Below are positions 37,566-49,797 of a stretch of 64,000 nt of DNA, in pieces. Numbering within the stretch: position 1 is the stretch's first letter; each line of letters begins with the position of its first letter. The translations under genes and the position numbers were made by a program. Location of the stretch: positions 17,370,302-17,434,301 of the forward strand of contig NC_031773.1 in the NCBI RefSeq assembly GCF_001522545.3. The letters are read 5' to 3'. A model generated the notes under the pieces. That model ran no database searches and had not been told where the DNA came from. It saw only the letters and a program-made list of their open reading frames with translations. The DNA comes from Parus major. Taxonomy: Eukaryota; Chordata; Aves; Passeriformes; Paridae.

Positions 37566-40500
37566 ACCAGCTCTGGATGATACAAAAGCAAAAGCCTGGA
37601 CAATATTACGGCTTCACATGACAAGAATTGTGTTTTTGTTTTTCTTTAATCTGAATCTGAAAGATTATACCTTTGTTGTGTACATTCCAAATCAAAGTCT
37701 CTGATACTGCTAGGGAAAAAAAAAATTAAAGTTGAGAGATTCTGCCAACTTCAAAGCTACACTTCAGCCTGAATTTTTATCTGTTATTACTACATGCAAA
37801 CAAATTAGCTGAAAGAGACTTCAGGAAAATATTTTTCTCTTTGCTTTTACTTTTTTTCTTTTTTTTTCAATCAAGTAACTGGGTTTCTAAGAACAGGTTG
37901 GAGCCAATGCTATATTTGTCTGTCTGGATGTGCTTTACACAATCCACCAGCTATCGTCTTTAGGGAGGAAAGCAGAAAGACCAAAAGAAAGCCTGAAATC
38001 CAGGATGGCTGTGGCAGGCTGTGGAAGGGTTGTAGAGAATTGGAGACCAGGCAGAACCATGGCAGTTGTTTGTCTGATGCCCTCTGTGCCCTCAGCTGGG
38101 GTGTGAGTCCCAGAGAAGGGCAGTCCTGTCCCTGGAGCCCAAGGTGTGCAGCCACAGCAGTGAGGGACAAGCTCCCAGTGCTCACACAGGCTGCATCCCA
38201 CCCCGTGTCAGAGGTGTCTGCTGGCCCCTCACATCACCCACAGTGCTTCTGCTGCTCCCACCTACCCTTTCTGTTACAGCCTTGCAAACCTAAACTATGG
38301 AACTAGCTCCTAACCTGAAATATGGTGATTAGTTTGTTCTGGGGAGTTCCATGGGGCTGCAAAGCCAGACACCTGAGAGTGAACTTATTCTACTTGAATC
38401 ACACCCTGTATGGGTCTTCCTTCCTCAGCTTTTCCTCTGTGGTCTGCAAGGTCAGTTGCTGCTCATCCATCGGGTGGCAAAATCACAGTACCTCTAACTA
38501 TCTGGAGAAACACAAGTTCTGCAAGATGTTTTAGGATAGATGTGTTGCAGGTATTTTCATACTACAAAGCTCCAGGAAAGAGCTTGAAAGGCAGTGCAGT
38601 TTTTACTTTCTCCCCAAAAACATAGACTCACAATTTCCCATAATTATAAATTTCCAAGCCAAATTGTCATAACCATGCTGCATATTTGCTTGAATTCACA
38701 GTCTTTAAGGATTTTTTGAAGAAACCAAATTAAATCCATAAAAACGTTTAAAGTGACCACTTCAAGACATGGTGATACCACTACTTCCCATAATGAACCG
38801 GTTACAGGTCAAATAAAAACACATTTATCTTGTTTCTGACTTTTTAGGCATATGATTGAGATTATCCTTTTACAGTGATTTGTCTCCCCAGTTATATATT
38901 ACCCTTTCAAATATTGTCTCTCCTAGGTAGGCCAGAAAAGGCAGTTGATCCCTGTTTAGATCACTGGTAAAAGAGCACAGAACAAAATGTAATATCTGGA
39001 GGATTTTGCTAGAAAATGTCCTGCTCATCAATGATTTCACACTGAAATTCTAAGATTTCTCAGTCACCCAATGTTTTCAGTCTCTCAAACATAGACCTTG
39101 GCAGTGCCATGTACAACAAATAGTTTATAAAGTCAAATGTCCAGGTACTAAGTAAATTAACTCAGAAAAATCCAGGATAATAAGAACTTAGTTACATTTT
39201 CTAGCTAGATTTAAAATGTTTCCAGAAAATATAACAAGATTTTTGGGTCAGGCAGACACAGAAATAAATATGCTAACTGATCTTGCTTATATTTATAGCC
39301 TTGAATTCTTTGCCGAATCTGCAATTAACCACAGAATCAATCCACAGCTAATAAGTACCCCTTATGCTTTTCAAATATTGGAAGAACATTATTGATTTCT
39401 GACTCTGTCAAAATTTGCCTGAATTTGTTTAAGCCAGTTTGTAGTGCTTCTCAGATATTTTGCTAAATATTTGGTGGAAGTAAAAATACAATGTTCCAAA
39501 CCTCCTAAAATGTTTGTTCACAGCCTATTACTTTTCAAAGACAAATTTTCCATTCCACTGAGATGGAGCTTTTATTATCTCTTGTTTTCAGAAATAGTAG
39601 AGATTTTTTTTTTCCACTGGCTCTGTGAAGTTTGAAATACCCATGACATTATGACTATCCAAAACAGCTTTTTCTTTTCCTATGTGTTATGGGTAAGTAT
39701 TTGTTGAAATATTCATATGACTCTTTCCTGAGATTTCAGCAATCTGTCTGGCAGCACAGTCTATTATTGATCTGTTACCCCAGAGGAGCTGACACCTGAA
39801 GCTTCAGTCTGGGGTTCTTGGGCTTTACACTTTTGCAACACCTTCCTCACAAGGTGTTCCACTTTCAAGGAGGGATTTAGAGTGAAAGGGAGAATGGCAG
39901 ATATTGGCTTAAAGAAAATTTGGGCCATAGCAAACAACATGTTCAATTGCAATTAAGAATGGAGATTAGATCATTTAGCTTCCAGCTTTATTATTGACTG
40001 TAGGACTCTCTATTATTTGGAGAAGAAAGGGAATTAAAAAAAGGCTTGTTGGACAATAAAGAGCATTTCTTACTGATCTCTCTCATTCATAGCAGTTTTA
40101 TCATGTAATATCCACACACATACATCATGATCTATACCAAATTTTAAGATTTTTCATAATTTATGTAGTGTCTGAAGAAAATTTACAAATCTATAACCCT
40201 AAAATTGAAACTCATGTGAAGTTTTAGAGAAGTAGAAATTGTTTACAGAATGCAGTTCTTACTTCAAATTAATTTATTCTGTATTTTGCTTGAATAATAT
40301 TTGACACTCCCATTTTTGAGGATTACTGACAGCCATGCCCTGAGAATGACATGAGCAAGCTACCTCTGTTCTTGCAGACTTCAGTATCACATACTTACCC
40401 AGATGTACAATTGTCACCATCATTTTAATCACCTGTAATCTAGGTGCTGCTGAGTGGTTGATTAAGAAACTGTGATTAACCCATCAGTTTTAAAGGACAT

Positions 40501-41520
40501 ATCTAACAGGGAAGACTGCTTACGTATCAGACACTGACAAACAGAAAAAAAGTAGTTTGCTTAGTAGGGAAAAACTCTCTTTTATATTTTCTCTGTTTTC
40601 CAAAATCAGCACTCATCACCTACCATCTGTTCCTGCTTTCTGCGTGGATCTTCTTGATTTGATTGACGTTCTTCCCAATGGCAGAACTTTCAGTGCATGT
40701 TAAGTTACACAAGAGAACCAATTTAAGCATCTCTTGTGTATAAATTAGCTAGAGAGTCTTAGAGATATAATGCTTATCTGATGACATAATTGAGCCCAAA
40801 GCTCTATCATTGGTCTTTCACAACTTGGCTGTCAAATATACAAAAGTTGAAAAAAAGGCAGGGGAGGGAAATATTTTCATCAGAATTACAACTTTCTCAG
40901 CTTCTCATAGAATTACATTTCTTTTTCAGGGAAACTGAGAGAAATTTAAATGCAACAGTAAAGCTCATGGTGTATTTCTGACAGAAAAAATGGGCCATTG
41001 AAGAAAATGCTAAGAAGCTCTGTGTGGAAAGGTTGGTGTATTACCCATAGTCATCAAATGCCATCAGTAATTTCTTTTTCAGTGTTTTGGTATTGCAAAC
41101 TTACATTTGTGACAAAACTGACTCTTACTCCAAGCTGTTAGCTAAACAGTTAGGAGGACACTTCTAAGTGTGTCCTTAGGCAAAAAACCAATGAAATTTC
41201 ACAATTTTGAAACAAGATTTGAGATACAGCCATATTAACCCTTGACTGTATTGCAAGAAGATCAGTCTGGCAAAATATCTGGAAAAAAGATATTTTTTGA
41301 CCCTTTCTCCCCATCCTGTCACATTATTCAATATTTTTGAATGCTTCACTGCCCTCCAAAAGTTTCTATAATTTAAAATTGATGCTCTTGTCAGGACTTC
41401 TGAGAATACTGTGTTGTTTACATTATTTCAAATGCACTGAATCATGGGATAATCCAGTAACAGACCTTCTATAAAACCACTATGGCTTAAGTTTCCTCTG
41501 AATGTGTAGTGTATATGAAA

Positions 41521-41600
41521 ATAATAATATATATATATATATATAAATATACACACACACGCATACAAACATATATATAGATGTATGTATGTATACATAA
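41521..41600. repeat. (TA)n / (CA)n / (GTAT)n compound microsatellite
   Basis: An alternating TA run (about 41528-41544) is followed by a short CA run (41551-41560), another TA run and a GTAT run (about 41582-41595). All are alternating purine-pyrimidine sequence. The minus-strand open frame across it is tyrosine/isoleucine-rich only because of this composition. Confidence 0.93.
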
Positions 41601-42044
41601 TTTTTGTTGTCCACAGTGCAGAATCTTTACCCAAAGGATCATAAGAACAAATATGTGACCCTTTTTTAGTAAGTTAAAAAAATAAGTGATGAGACAATGG
41701 TGCTGCTGCTGTGAAAATGTACATTATCTTGCAAGGCAGTAATTTTGTCTGGGGTTAAACCTATCATGTAGCTCAGAACTGTGTGACCACTCCTGTTTTC
41801 CTACATACTGACATCAAATTAGCAATAAAATAAACACACACACAGGAAAACATGCACATACGAGGGCATGGAAACCTTACAAATAAAATAAATTTTTCAC
41901 TGCAAAATACAACAGAAAATTAGATGATAGAAAAATTTCAGACAAAGGTATAATAAGATACATTAGTACTATATTGCTAACATTCCTGACATTTACCAGC
42001 AAACTTCCCCACGCACATATCCTCTAGGTCTGAATTTCCCCAGC

Positions 42045-42101
42045 ACTCTATGAGTAAATGGCTGCACTCTATGTAAAGTAAGTTACTCTATGAGTAAATG
42101 G
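42045..42101. repeat. 40-bp-period tandem duplication
   Basis: ACTCTATGAGTAAATGG occurs at 42045-42061 and again exactly at 42085-42101, with a partial copy (CACTCTATG) in between at about 42064-42072. This suggests local slippage or duplication. Confidence 0.85.
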
Positions 42102-42840
42102 TTGGATTCCAAAAGTGGATGACTAAGGAGTTACATGTAATATATAGAGCATATCTTGAGGTAATAACCTTTACAGATCACCGCAGAACTTGTATTTAAT
42201 GAATTATGGTGTCATTGACCTTATGCATGTCATATTTAAAGGAAATCTAACATCCAGTTTTATCTTCTTTAATTTTATCCTCTTTCTATTTCATCAGAAA
42301 AAAAAAATTCCAAGAGCTATATATTTTAGCTGTGTCTGGGGCTGATGGAGAAAGCCACCTCTGAACTCTGCTGGGTGCATCTACTGTCTTCAGCCACTGG
42401 AATACAGGGATCTATGCAGGACATGTTATCTGTGTAGCAGAGGAACTCTGCTGCATGGGATAGTGTGCAGCAGAATAGAATGGAACTCCTGCTCTCAGCA
42501 GCTCTGGGCATCTACTACTCTCTCCCCCTCTTCCTCCTCAACAACTCTGCCCAAACTGCTTTTTGCCTAGTTGTGCTTAGTTCTCCATGTAAAAGGAATT
42601 ATCTTTTTCAGTCTTTCTGCAGGACAGATCCTCATTTTGCAAGTGTTATTAACTGATGTTTGTTTTTTATTGTGATGACTACAAAACCCCTGAACTAAAT
42701 GCAAGTATTTTTCAGCCAGTGTCTGAATAATCTTGACACCAGAGAATGAATATTTCATTTTATGTTCAAATTGATCACCTTGACAGCCAAGCACTTCAAA
42801 GTATTTTTCAAAATATATAATAATATTTGATATTTTTACC

Positions 42841-42930
42841 TGGTCTAGTGTAAGGTGCCCTTTTCCATGGCAGGAAGATTAGAACTCAATGATCTGTAAG
42901 GTCCTTTCAACCCAAACCTGTCTAAGATCA
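42841..42930 (+). mobile_element. CR1 LINE, 3' terminal fragment
   Basis: TTTTCCATGGCAGGAAGATT, AGAACTCAATGATCTGTAAG and GTCCTTTCAACCCAAACC, in this order, match the CR1 3' UTR pattern (CCATGGCAGG, then GATGATCT-TAAGGTCC, then TTCCAACCCAAACC). The final ATTCTATG repeat is decayed to TCTAAGATCA. It is a short 5'-truncated copy without coding sequence, and one of only two CR1 pieces here on the plus strand. Confidence 0.88.
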
Positions 42931-45900
42931 CTTTATTTTTGCATGCCCCATGTTCACCAGACCTTGTATAGCAATGCAGAATGACTTTTTTCTGCAGATC
43001 TAGACTGGGTTTTCATCTAGGTCCCTTCTCACTTCTATGCTGTGTAAAAAGATCTGATTTCACTTTAAAAAAATCAAACAGTGTAAGTTAAATGTTACTA
43101 AAAAGAGATCTGTATGGAGACAGAGTACACAGCACCAAGGCTGAGACTAGGCTTGGTCAGAGGACGGAATTTTGGAAAGTGATACATTTCCAGAGGACAG
43201 CAAAACAACCTGAGTGCTGGCTATATGTGATGATAAAAACCAAACCTCAAAATCCCCATTGGCTCACACCAGTCTTAGAAGGTGCAGGCTTTTGTTAGCT
43301 CTGGACTAGTGATGGGAAATAAGGGTGTCTGTCCTCTTCAGTGGGGCAATAAGCCCCACATTCACTGATGTCCTGACAGCTCTCTGTCTCTTCTGCCTTG
43401 TCTTTTCCTCCCCCAGCCAGAGCTCATGGCTGTCAAATGTCAAAATACTAATTTCTCAAGATATTTAGCCTGGAACTAGCCCTGAACCTATCCTGAAGAC
43501 TGTAAAGCTGTTGGAATTATTAGTTACAAGCACGTAAGGTCCTATTTCACAGAAGAATATTTTGACAGAAGTTCCCAGCTTCCCCTCAATATCCTTGTCA
43601 GTCATTCCTTAAACAAGGTCTTGTCTCTGCATCTCTCTGGCTTTGCCTCCCTCTCTCAGTCTGAGTTCAACAGTTACTCCCTTTGAAGGTAGCAGAAAAA
43701 TCTTTAAGCTCCTCTGGCATTCACAATATTAAGCACAGCCAGCTTTACAGTGTGCCCTTGTACAATTTTGGAAGAAACAAGATTGTTCAGAAATCTTCAT
43801 TTTCCATCATTCTTTAAAGAGAGCTGATAGCTGCATCCACTCTGAGGCCAATCTTGGACATATTTGGATGTGAGGAAGAGTGAAGACGGTCTGTAGCAGA
43901 TCCAGCCAGATATGGAATGGGATGGGAGAATGTGCTGCACCCATTTGAAGAATGTTATATGAGTTTCCAAGAGACCTGGACAGAATTCATCACTGTCCCT
44001 CCTGGAAAAATTAGCTTTTGTCAGTCAGTCCTTTGCACCAGAAAGCCTGGACCGGCACTATAAAAGGTAATCTCAACTTAGACCCTTTGATTTCCATGAT
44101 TCTACTAGCCAGTACATCTTCTTATCATAGCTGAGTCTCTAGGTAAGTTGTGAGAACGAAATTGAGTATCAAGGAAGGGTCCTGTTCATGGAAAAACTCA
44201 ACTAAAGCTCCTCTCTTCAGTGAATCTAAATACATTTTACACTCTCCCTTAAAATCTTGATGCAGTCTTGTTTCTGCTGAAGTTTCCTGTGTGACAATCT
44301 GCTGGAGCCAGAATCCAATGTGTGTAATTTGGACATTTGGGCATGGTTACATCTTGCGTACATCTGGGCACATCGCGGGATATAAAATTAGTCAGAGACA
44401 CCTTGGCTTCCTCAGCAGCAGGTGGAGAGACAGGCACACAGTGAAAATATTTGGTCCCTTGTATCACCTGTCTTTCATTGGTTCATCTGTTAAATCAGGT
44501 CAGGTCAATCCAGGAATAATTGGGCTAATTTTCAAAGCAGGTAGCTACCAACAGATAGGTATACCATAAAGTATCTGCTTAGGTAACTGATCATAAAGGA
44601 TATGGGTCTGAGCACAGAATCCTGATTAACTTTATGTTCTTGGGACAGGGATTTTTGTTCCCCATATTCATTTTTATCAAAGACACAAATTTCTTTTGGT
44701 TTCAGCCTAACCCTTCTGTTTGAAAAAAAATATTCTTATTATGAAACATATTTAAGAAATAAGGAAAGTGAACTGGATGGAGAGGTAAATCTGGAACTTG
44801 TATGTTCCCCAGGCTCACAGAACATGAATCCTCTTGAGCTAGTTTAAAACCTAGTTCTGGTCTTTTGTACAGGATGTTTTTCTACTTTCATATTTGTCTT
44901 GAAAAAAGGAAAATTTTTCATTGTACACCATTAGCTAAGAAAAAAACCCCATGGACATGGGCATTCTTGCTTCTTCCTACTATCTTTAACAGTTAGTTAT
45001 CAAAGAATTTTCACACTGTAGCATGATAAATAGAGGGAGTGTGCCTCAGGACTCTGGACAAGTGGAATCTGCTTTTGCCACTGATCCTGACAGATGTGTT
45101 TCCTTGGGAGGTCACTTCATTTTGCTGTGCTCCACTGCTTCTATGTGCAGCAAGGCCAATTTTCTGAGAAGATTATAATACAGTGAATAAAGTAGAAGTC
45201 CTGTGTCACAACAGATTTGTATTTATTACTTTGTTTGGCAAAAGGATGGTGCTTAATATGCAAATTCATTGTTAAAGGAGAGACATTTCCCTTACAGGTT
45301 TGAAAAGTAATCTACATAAATGTTTCATTAAATGCTGTGTGTCCTCTGTTCTTGAAACAGAGGAAGGCAAATGTTATGTGTTTATCTGATAATAAACAAC
45401 ATGCTGCTCCCAGCAACTACCAAGGACCTGCTCCTACAACAGCAGCATTAGTGGGAATGATCTCACCCATTTACCATCCTGATCCTATTCTGACAACAAA
45501 TCCCATCTGCATGTGTTTGTTTTCTAAAGAATAGTATTAGCCCAGAGTGAGGTGTTTGGGTTGAAGCAGCTCACTGATATTCACTGATGTTATATTTACA
45601 GGACTGAAATTGTAGTACTTGATGACTCTATTGTTTGTTAGCTGGAGAGTGAGTTTATTACCATCAGGTTCTCAAATGTTTACAACCAGTTGCTACTAGA
45701 AACTATTTTGATTCTGTGTTGGAAACCACGATCACATAGACAACCATTAAGTCAGTGGCCCAGGGAGACCTGGACTTTCTGTTTCTCCCTCGTAATCCCT
45801 CTGTTCACTCTGCTGCAGACTGGGGGTGGGCTGGGAGGTGGGACTGTTTACTACTTTAGTCCTTATTTTTTGCCCTCACCACGCAAAGGAGGTTAAGAAG

Positions 45901-48890
45901 TACTAATTGCTTCTGGAACTGCTGGATTTTTTCTCATGTTAGCAGCTACTTTATAGGTGACAAAGCCTGGTTTGCTCCTGTGTGGAGCAAGACTGTCATC
46001 CATGTACTTTTTCTGCCTCTGGACAACCATCACCCCTGTCGCAGAGCACACAGGAATGCATGGAATCACTTATGTTACTTCCTATAATTTATCCTGGAGG
46101 CACTAAAGCTGCCATATATTGCTGTAAACCTGGTGATCTGAAGCCATAAAAAGGATGAGCTTGGTCTTAATACCCAGCACTGAAGTAGGAGAAAAGCAGC
46201 CCAGAATGCCTGGAGAGGTACAGAGGTTCCTGCCAAGCTGATGAATGCTCTGCCTGCATCTGCTTTTGAAAAAGTGGGAATTACTGGATGGGCCAGGCCT
46301 CTGTTGCATGTCAGTTATGTAATAGTTTATAAATTTTCTGGTTAAAAATAAGCTATGAAATGTTACTGTTGAAGTGAATATAAGGTTGGCACTCATGTTT
46401 AAAAGCGTACAGGCAAACATGCCCAGGGTACAGGAGGCCCTGGGTGTGCTGGAGATGGTTTACTAGGAAAAAAATGACATTTGACTAGGAAAGTGTTTAT
46501 TTTGTAGGCAGAGGGATTACTAAGGACCTTTCTCTTCTGAAAAACATCTGAAACCTTGAAGGGTGTGCGGGATATATGTCCAGCAGTTCAGGGTCTGAAT
46601 GAGAGCACCAGCAGGAGTAGAGCAGAGCAGCTGTGATGCAGACGCTGTACCAGGTGTATCACTGAATCTATGTCACTTCAGCTGAAATCACCCATGGAGC
46701 CCTACAAAATGATCCACAGGGAATCCTGTCAGCCCATGAATGAGGGGAAGATAGCAGTTAGCTGTCTTGGCTGTGGGGAGAGGGCTGAGAAAATGGGGTA
46801 GAAAATGGTAATCTTGCATGCTGTCATCTAGTTCTTTCCTGGAGCCACTATGCTATCATGTTTTCCTTTTGTCTCCAGTCAACTGTTGGTTTTAATCATT
46901 GTTAAATATAGGGAAATGTCAGTTGCTGAATTATGGGTGTAAGACAGTTATTCAAGTTTCAATGGTGTTTGCAACAGCCCTGTTGGAAGGCTTGTAGAAA
47001 GCCTTAAAAATTGAACACACCACCATGGCACAAAATTTGCACCATTTTTTCCATTGAGAATGACTCAATCCCTTTCTTTTATTTTTATTCAGGAGAGTTT
47101 GGCACTGCAGACATGAATCTCTCTTGTGTTAAAGGGCGTTTTTGTCCCTGACTTTCCAGACAAGTTTTGGGATGACAAAAAATATAAAGAAAAAGGAGGT
47201 TACCTGGAAGGTAGAAATAGTGGAAGCTGTTAGCCATGTTTTGGACTGAAAACTGTTTTGTCCATTAAAAGTGTCTTTTGATGTTTCTAGTTAACATCAT
47301 CACACCAATAACTAAAGGAATTGCTTTGCAACCGCTTTATGGACTGTGCAAGCATCATGTGCACCCTCCCCTTGCTTGTGCCAGTAAAGTCTGCTGTGTT
47401 GGCTCTGACATCTCATCTGAACAGCATTGGAACTTGTTCTGCAAAATAATGATTCTACAACCTTTTAGGGGAGGCAGTTGCTTCTTCTCTTAATTTTTCT
47501 GCTTCCCCCACTCTGGGAGAGGTATGAGATATCTCCTTTCACTAATAAAGAACACATTAAGGAGTACCTAAATGTAGTAAAAAAAATAAATGGTTTTCAG
47601 ACAATGTTTTGGAAAAAAAAACAACAAACCCACAACCTTTTCTAGAACTTTTGCAACATAAACCAACTAGTAGGAAAATTATTTTCATCTTTGCCTTGCA
47701 ATTTTTGTATTATAGGCAATACTAACATGAATGGATGCAGGTTCATAATTCTCCTTCCACATTGTGACTGGTATCAGTCATTTAATTTCCAAACTGAACT
47801 GTGTGTTGTATTTGAGCTTGCTGTTGTTCCAGCTGGTGTTGAAACACAAGTCTTTAAGCTAGAGGTTTCCAAGGATAAAGATTTCCATTTGAAGCCCAAG
47901 ACAGATGTTACATATAGGTCACACAAATCCTTTTATGAAACTTGAACAGGTTGGAGGAATTACATTTTGATATTGTAAGTGAAATAAATATCTTTTTTTT
48001 CACTTTCTATTTTTGATCCTGAAAATATGTGTATCAATAGCAAAAACCTGATGGGCATACTGTTAAAAGATGTGGAGCTGGTTTACTCTCTCTCACGGGA
48101 AAGTATGCTGCAGGAAAGAGACTTGTGCATCCAGACAGATTCCTGATATTTTCACACAGAGTGGAATTGCCATATTTTCATGGGAAATGAGTTTGCACAC
48201 TTCCCACCCTGGAACAAACCTTGAGATAGAACCATCTGGAGTGAGCTGAGACCTGACACTCCTCATTGAGTTTCTCAGAAGACCGGCTTAGCTGTAGTCA
48301 GATTAATAGGGACATCAGAATTAGAGAAAAATAGTGGAAGTTGAACTCAGTCTGCCTGTGTGAATTTTTTTTCTTGTTTCTGGTTTATGACTACCTATTT
48401 GTTATTTTTGATGCTGAAAATTGCTGGTCTTCTGTCTGACAGTTTGTTGCTTTGTCCTATTTGCTTGGATTTGACATATTTTTTGGGTTCCTTTTTCATC
48501 TGTCTAATCTCCTTCAAGTGTCAGCTAAGTTCTCCTTTCCAATTGAGACACAGTATAAGCAAAGCATCTTAACTTTAAAAGGCTCCATTGCCTAAATATT
48601 TGTTTACTTCTGAATCCTCCCTCTCCTTCCATGTGTGCCATTGGTTAACTCAGCGGATTGCTCATGCCAATGCCACACTGACTCATTCCAGCAGAGAACA
48701 CAAGAAGTGAAGGTCTGCTCAGGTTATGTAAGGTCAGTGCTGCCATTCCTGCTCCTGAAGTCCACTGCCTATGCTGCTGCATGTTCTCAGTCAGATGTAC
48801 TATTCAAAACTTGCCCCAGATTGGACATGGGCTCAGTTGGGATTATGTACAGCAATTGGTCATTGTGAGAGAAAACAGAGATAGCATAAT
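42931..48890. other. Single-copy sequence, no gene seen
   Basis: The longest open frame is 105 codons (minus, 46103-46420) without a recognisable motif. An A/C-only tract is present at 47613-47637. No LTR, LINE end or RNA gene was recognised. Confidence 0.55.
47613..47637 (+). repeat. A/C-only low-complexity tract
   Basis: Twenty-five bases of A and C only (a run of A, then CAACAAACCCACAACC). It is similar in make-up to the tracts near 31.3, 32.5 and 52.6 kb. Confidence 0.8.
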
Positions 48891-49797
48891 GGAATCACAG
48901 AATCTCATAGAATCACACAGAATCACAGAATCATCTGGGTTAGAAAAGTTCTCCAAGGTCATAAAGTCCAAGTTTTGACCAAGCACCACCCAGATAATGA
49001 GACCAGAGCACTAAATTCCACATCCAGTTGTTTCTTGAACATGCCCAGGGACTGTGACTCCACCACCTCCCTGGCAGCCTGTTCCAAAGCTTGACAACAC
49101 TTTTAGTGAAGAAATTCTTCCTCTTATCCAACGTTAAACTCCCCTGATGTGGCTTGAGGCCATTTCCCTATCACTTGTTTCTTGGGAGAAGAGACCAGCC
49201 GCTACCGGGCTACAGCCTCCTTTCAGGTACTTGTAGAGAGTGATAAAGTTTCACCTGAGCCTCCTTTTCTCCAGACTAATCAATCCCAGCTTCCTCAGAC
49301 ACTTCTCATCAGACTTGTACTCCAGACCCTTCACCAGCTTTGTTGCTGTTCTCTGGACTTGCTCCAGCACCTCTATTTCCTTCCTGAATTGAGGGGCCTG
49401 GAACTGAACACAGCACTCAAAGTGCAGCCTCACCAATGCTGAGTACAGGGAGCCAATAATTTCCCTGGTTCTGCTGGCCACACTATTTTTGAAAAAAGTC
49501 AGGATGCCATTGGCCTTCTTGGCCACCTGGGCACATGCTGGCTCGTGTTCAGCTACTGTCAACCAGCACCTCCAGGTCCTTTTCCAGTGGGAAGCTTTCT
49601 GGCCACTCTTCCCTGGCTCTGTAGTTCCTCACTGTGATTGAAGTACTGAACCTGGCACTTGGTCTTGTTGAGCCTCACACCATTGGCTTTGTCTCACCAA
49701 TCCACCCTATTCAAATCCCTCTGCAGAGCCTCCAACCCTCCAGCAGATCAATGCCCAGCTTAGTGTCATCTGTGAACTTACCAAGAGTGCACTAAGT
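48891..49797 (-). mobile_element. CR1 LINE, about 0.9 kb, ORF2 tail plus 3' UTR
   Basis: This is the longest CR1 copy in the window. On the plus strand it starts with several imperfect copies of the 3' terminal repeat (AATCACAGAATC, TCATAGAATCACACAGAATC), then the TTAGAAAAGTTCTCCAAGGTC block and the 3' UTR. It then covers most of the last third of ORF2 in reverse complement, up to the segment encoding the FADDTKLG-like region, where TTAGTGTCATCTGTGAACTT (49759-49778) is the antisense of that stretch. Similarity stops near 49797. The element is 5'-truncated and carries frame breaks. A 104-codon piece of ORF2 remains open (49251-49562). Confidence 0.95.
49251..49562 (-). pseudogene. CR1 ORF2 remnant (end of reverse transcriptase ORF)
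   Basis: The 103-residue minus-strand frame is the part of CR1 ORF2p just beyond the reverse transcriptase core. Recognisable family blocks are [20 protein letters not shown] near the N-terminus, [16 protein letters not shown] in the middle, and [18 protein letters not shown] followed by [14 protein letters not shown] at the C-terminus. An intact CR1 ORF2p is roughly ten times longer, with an N-terminal endonuclease and the RT core; both are absent here. The frame stops after the KRRLR block, although homologous sequence continues to lower coordinates. It is a fossil, not a functional gene. Confidence 0.92.

Larger units (their letters stand above)
36127..42840. other. AT-rich sequence, no gene called
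   Basis: No exon is recognised; open frames are at most 91 codons. Points of note are a promoter-like motif cluster at 37485-37565, T-rich tracts at 37832-37869, a GC-richer patch at 38040-38300 with overlapping frames on both strands, the TA/CA microsatellite at 41521-41600 and a local tandem duplication at 42045-42101. Confidence 0.55.

Noticed and set aside
39340..39360. CACAGAATCAATCC as a CR1 3' end
   Set aside because: No CR1 sequence follows; chance match to the short repeat.
40895..40915. CATAGAATTA as a further CR1 3' end
   Set aside because: The neighbouring TTGGAA and CCAAC blocks of CR1 are missing.
41428..41634. Tyrosine/isoleucine-rich 68-codon frame
   Set aside because: A direct translation of the TA/CA microsatellite.
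48940..49442. Plus- and minus-strand frames as genes
   Set aside because: They lie in the CR1 copy at 48891-49797; only the 49251-49562 frame is noted, as an ORF2 fossil.
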